A DNA stretch of 26,366 bases, taken from contig CAZBUK010000050.1 of assembly GCA_964495085.1 (NCBI GenBank), positions 1 to 26,366 of the forward strand, given 5' to 3'. The notes under the pieces were generated by a model, which was not told the DNA's origin, searched no databases, and saw only the letters and a program-made list of their open reading frames with translations. The DNA is from CAZBUK01 sp964495085. GTDB lineage: Bacteria > Bacteroidota > Ignavibacteria > T3Sed10-11. Shown here piece by piece: positions 23,502 to 26,366 of the stretch. The translations under genes were made by a program, and so were the position numbers. Position 1 is the first letter of the stretch, and each line of letters opens with the position of its first letter.

Positions 23502-25604
23502 ATGAAATTCCTCTATATACTTTTGATCCTTTTCCCTCTTTCATTGTATTCTCAGAGTGGCTGGAGCTGGCAATATCCGAAGCCGCAGGGAAATGATTTG
23601 TCAGCAGTCTATTTCCTCGACGAATTGACAGGCTTTGTTGCAGGTTTGGGTGGCACAATACTTAAGACAACGGATGGAGGCGACAGTTGGAAATTCCAGA
23701 AATGCGATACGCGTTTCCAAATTTCGTCAATTCATTTTATTGGCTCTTCCAGTGGATGGGTTACAACTTATGGTGGGGAAATATTTATGACAAGGGATGG
23801 GGGGGACACGTGGATGTTTCTGTCGTTACTGGAGACCTCTGGCACACGGGATTATTTGGAATCGGTATTCTTTATTAGCTCACGATGGGGATGGCTGATT
23901 AGCGGATCCTCAGGTATCCTGAAAACAACGGATGGTGGCAAATCATGGATGACAGCAAAAAGAATTGAAGGTGGATATCTCAAAGATGTCTACTTCGTAG
24001 ACTCCGAGCATGGTTGGGTTGTTGGAGGAAAAGGGCTAATTTATTATACGCCTGATGGGGGAGTAACATGGGAATTACAGACGTCGGGAACCGAATTTGA
24101 CCTGAGATCGGTTCATTTTGTTGATGTGAGTACCGGGTGGGTCGTGGGCGACGGTGGTATAATTCTCTATACCGGTAACGGAGGAGAAACGTGGATCGAG
24201 CAGAGAAGGGGATCGGAACGTTTGCTAACTTCCGTACACTTTACCGACCCGGACAACGGGATAGTGGTGGGGCTCGGCGGGGTAATAGTAAAAACCGCGG
24301 ATGCAGGTAAGAACTGGACAGCAGCATCAAGCGGGACCGGCTTACATCTGTTTGGGGTATATTCCACCGACTCATTTGTCTCATATGTTGTCGGAACCAA
24401 TGGATTAATATTTAAATCAATCGATGGGGGATCGAGTTGGATTTCGCTCACCGGGATCAACGGATACAGATTATCCAGTATCTTTATGCATGACTCAAAC
24501 ATCGGGTGGGTGGTGGGAGAAATCGGGCAAAATCCGGATCGACCCACCGGCGGCATTATCCTCAAAACTGAGGATGGAGGTATAAGCTGGGTCCCTCAGC
24601 GGGTTTTAGACAAACGATGGTTAACATCGATACATTGCACAGATGCGTTTACCTGTTGGACAGTGGGATTCGGGATAGCTGTGCATACTTCGGACGGAGG
24701 TAACACCTGGACCGCAGAAACCCTTCTTGGATGGTTGAATTCCGTCTTTTTTATAGATGCTTCTACCGGTTGGGTCGCGGGAGATAATGGAGTCATTTAT
24801 CGCACTATCGATGGCGGTAGAAACTGGACTCTCGGCGTGAGCAGAACTCCTCATGATTTAACTTCTATTTTTTTCTTCGATCACCGTATCGGATGGGCGG
24901 TGGGTAATCATGGGACTATCCTTAAATCGACCGATGGAGGGATAACCTGGATTCAGAAGCCGAGCGGCACATTTAACCAGATACGTTCTGTGCGGTTTGC
25001 CGATGAATCAAGGGGTTGGGCGGCAGACGGCAACGGTAGGGTCATACGAACATTCGACGGCGGCGAAAATTGGCATATCATAGAGACCGGGCTGAGTCAT
25101 CCAATATATTCGTTAATTTTTATCGATAAAATGAACGGCTGGGCAGTGGGAGACCGGGGGGCAATAATCAGTACAGACGACGGCGGGAGTATATGGAAGG
25201 GGCAATTCTCCGGGGCGAATTACCCTCTGCATTCAGTTTACTTTACAGATCCCGTTAATGGTTGGGTCGCAGGTTATGGAATGATATTACATACATCCAC
25301 CGGCGGTATCTCGCCGAATCCGGATGACTCCGGTCCAATAACTCAATATACTCTTCATCAGAATTATCCCAATCCGTTTAATTCTACGACGCTCTTACGA
25401 TACGATCTCCTTGATGACGCCTGGATTACTATCGAGATCTACGATGTGCTTGGGAGAAGAATTTCGGTTCTCGTCGATGAAAATCGACAGGCCGGGATAC
25501 ATACGGTGACCTTCAACGGGGACAATCTGGGGAGTGGGGTATATTTCTATTCCATGAAATCACAAGGACGCGTAAAGATGAGACGGATGGTTTTGATTAG
25601 GTAA
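23502..25604 (+). CDS. Secreted Ycf48-like repeat protein with C-terminal (T9SS-type) sorting domain
   Basis: A 700-residue exported protein. The signal peptide is short (MKFLYILLILFPLSLYSQ). About 14 repeats of 38-47 residues follow, with consensus L-x-S-V-x-F-x-D-x-x-x-GWVVG-x-x-G-x-I-x-x-T-x-DGG-x-x-W; these are the YCF48/PSII-stability (HCF136) beta-propeller blades, and 14 would make two seven-bladed rings. Repeat 8 carries an insertion (GEIGQNPDRPTGG). The C-terminal sorting domain spans about 617-700 (NYPNPFN, IEIYDVLGRRISVLV, GSGVYFYSM, RRMVLIR). In photosynthetic organisms Ycf48 assists PSII assembly, but in FCB bacteria such proteins are secreted and of unknown role, so no photosynthetic function is implied. 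It follows the first propeller gene after 12 bases, probably co-transcribed. Confidence 0.9.
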   Translation: MKFLYILLILFPLSLYSQSGWSWQYPKPQGNDLSAVYFLDELTGFVAGLGGTILKTTDGGDSWKFQKCDTRFQISSIHFIGSSSGWVTTYGGEIFMTRDGGDTWMFLSLLETSGTRDYLESVFFISSRWGWLISGSSGILKTTDGGKSWMTAKRIEGGYLKDVYFVDSEHGWVVGGKGLIYYTPDGGVTWELQTSGTEFDLRSVHFVDVSTGWVVGDGGIILYTGNGGETWIEQRRGSERLLTSVHFTDPDNGIVVGLGGVIVKTADAGKNWTAASSGTGLHLFGVYSTDSFVSYVVGTNGLIFKSIDGGSSWISLTGINGYRLSSIFMHDSNIGWVVGEIGQNPDRPTGGIILKTEDGGISWVPQRVLDKRWLTSIHCTDAFTCWTVGFGIAVHTSDGGNTWTAETLLGWLNSVFFIDASTGWVAGDNGVIYRTIDGGRNWTLGVSRTPHDLTSIFFFDHRIGWAVGNHGTILKSTDGGITWIQKPSGTFNQIRSVRFADESRGWAADGNGRVIRTFDGGENWHIIETGLSHPIYSLIFIDKMNGWAVGDRGAIISTDDGGSIWKGQFSGANYPLHSVYFTDPVNGWVAGYGMILHTSTGGISPNPDDSGPITQYTLHQNYPNPFNSTTLLRYDLLDDAWITIEIYDVLGRRISVLVDENRQAGIHTVTFNGDNLGSGVYFYSMKSQGRVKMRRMVLIR

Positions 25605-25995
25605 GGTCTTCATCATTATAATATATCTTTTACCAGAGAGGATTATGATTGCCATTTTCAGAGGTTTGCAATGGCCGACCTGACATCTCCTCATTACTGG
25701 GGGAAGAGACAAGCCCGACTGAGACTCCCAAATGATAAAGGCGCAATTCTTCCAAAGACAATACTTACGCCATGCCGCCTCTGGCTTTAGCATCTTCAAA
25801 GCGAAAAAAGTCTATCAGATCAAGCTGCATGATCGTAATTCGTGAAATTCGTGTCTAATTCTTCCCTCTCTAAATACCCCCAACCGTATACTTATCATAA
25901 TCTCCTATTCCACTACATCCCGCACGATTTCCATTGATTTTCAATCATTAATTTAGTAAAATTAAGAGTTTAAAGACTTCTGGAACCGGGTAGGT
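25605..25995. other. Intergenic region, no supported gene
   Basis: These 391 bases between the propeller gene and the epimerase gene contain no frame with a credible start, motif or ribosome-binding site. A leftward frame (about 25560-25799) runs into the propeller gene and looks like chance. A direct repeat AATTCGTG occurs at 25837-25844 and 25846-25853. The sequence looks like degraded or spacer DNA, with no clear terminator hairpin after the propeller gene. The stretch 25900-25980 is very AT-rich and is where a promoter for the epimerase gene could lie. Confidence 0.5.
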
Positions 25996-26366
25996 GTGAT
26001 CGAAACAGACATTCAAGGGATAATAATACGGAAACAGGCATTGTTCGAGGATCAACGCGGATGGCTGACTGAAATATTTCGCAGCGATGAGATGAACGAA
26101 GCCCCGCTCCCGGCAATGGCATATTTCTCAATAACCCGTCCCGGTATCACCCGGGGGCCGCACGAGCATAGAAAACAGACCGACTTCTTCTCCTTCCCCG
26201 GAATTTCCCGATTTAAAATACATCTCTGGGATAATAGACAAGACTCCCGCACATACGGCGCATATTTTTCCTTCGCAACCGAAGAAAATATACCCTGTAA
26301 GGTCGTAATTCCTCCCGGTGTTGTTCATGCATATACCAATATCGGAACCATAGACGGTATATCCAT
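25996..26366 (+). CDS. dTDP-4-dehydrorhamnose 3,5-epimerase-family protein (3' end beyond window)
   Basis: The first 123 codons of a cupin-fold sugar epimerase. The translated start is VIETDIQGIIIRKQALFEDQ, then RGWLTEIFRSDEM, RGPHEHRKQTDFF (the catalytic-His region of RmlC-like enzymes), WDNRQDSRTYGAY and IPPGVVHAYTNIG. These segments match dTDP-4-dehydrorhamnose 3,5-epimerases and their short relatives, which act in nucleotide-sugar synthesis for O-antigen or capsule. The GTG at 25996 gives the family N-terminus; the ribosome-binding site is weak (GAACCGGG or the overlapping TAGG). The C-terminus and stop lie outside the window, so whether it is a true RmlC or a WbbF/WxcM-like relative cannot be decided. 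It may begin a cell-surface polysaccharide cluster. Confidence 0.82.
   Translation, partial: MIETDIQGIIIRKQALFEDQRGWLTEIFRSDEMNEAPLPAMAYFSITRPGITRGPHEHRKQTDFFSFPGISRFKIHLWDNRQDSRTYGAYFSFATEENIPCKVVIPPGVVHAYTNIGTIDGIS

Noticed and set aside
23502..25604. Photosystem II assembly factor
   Set aside because: The repeats are Ycf48-like, but the protein carries a C-terminal secretion domain and nothing in the window suggests photosynthesis; only the fold is inferred.
25560..25799. Leftward 79-codon open frame
   Set aside because: It overlaps the end of the propeller gene antisense, has no ribosome-binding site and no recognisable motif.

Overview
The window looks like chromosomal DNA from a bacterium of the FCB superphylum (Fibrobacterota-Chlorobiota-Bacteroidota and relatives), probably one of the less-studied lineages (Zixibacteria/KSB1/Marinimicrobia/Ignavibacteria-like) rather than a classical Bacteroidota. 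The evidence is a PorX-type response regulator carrying a PglZ/alkaline-phosphatase-like domain, and two secreted proteins whose C-termini are the type-IX-secretion / FlgD-like sorting domain (NFPNPFNP/NYPNPFN ... GVYFY ... RMVxxx). Exact placement is inference. Most of the window (about 100-20780) is densely packed, moderately GC-rich housekeeping DNA, almost all on the + strand. The last 5.5 kb is visibly more AT-rich, with long gaps and extracellular-protein genes.

Layout. 102-2512: two-gene ABC exporter (ATPase plus 12-13 TM permease). 2509-3447 (-): patatin-like lipase, tail-to-tail with the permease. 3580-5412: glmS. 5511-9785: a carbamoyl-phosphate cluster made of a COG2403-type P-loop protein (cyclic-2,3-diphosphoglycerate-synthetase-like), ornithine carbamoyltransferase, carbamate kinase and an aspartate-carbamoyltransferase-like protein. 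9921-10766: enoyl-ACP-reductase-like SDR. 10833-10905: tRNA-Phe(GAA), followed by two identical 97-bp tandem units, each beginning with a copy of the tRNA 3' end, and then by a small secreted-protein ORF interrupted by an in-frame TAG. 11729-14456: porX-tsaE-tsaB, nearly without gaps. 14489-17518: accD, panC, panD and a GlmU-like uridylyltransferase lacking the acetyltransferase domain. 17610-18098: small secreted Tyr-rich protein of unknown function, with a recognisable sigma70-like promoter and a strong terminator. 18198-20780: membrane-anchored LytR_C protein, rsfS, argS. 21363-25604: two consecutive secreted beta-propeller proteins, each with 14 repeats by my count plus a sorting domain. 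25996-end: truncated dTDP-4-dehydrorhamnose 3,5-epimerase-family gene.

How the genes fit together. GlmS and the GlmU-like enzyme act at the two ends of UDP-sugar precursor synthesis. AccD and the FabI/FabL-like reductase belong to fatty-acid synthesis; PanC and PanD make pantothenate, hence CoA and ACP. Carbamate kinase next to two transcarbamoylases suggests that carbamoyl phosphate may be made or consumed locally for arginine and pyrimidine synthesis. PorX is the regulator expected for the export route that the two C-terminal sorting-domain proteins would use.

The best candidates for something new are: the P-loop protein linked to the carbamoyl-phosphate enzymes, together with the non-canonical active-site residues of the PyrB-like enzyme; the tRNA-Phe-anchored tandem repeat that abuts a broken gene; and the pair of 14-repeat exported propellers. 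I found no CRISPR array, transposase, phage module or toxin-antitoxin pair.
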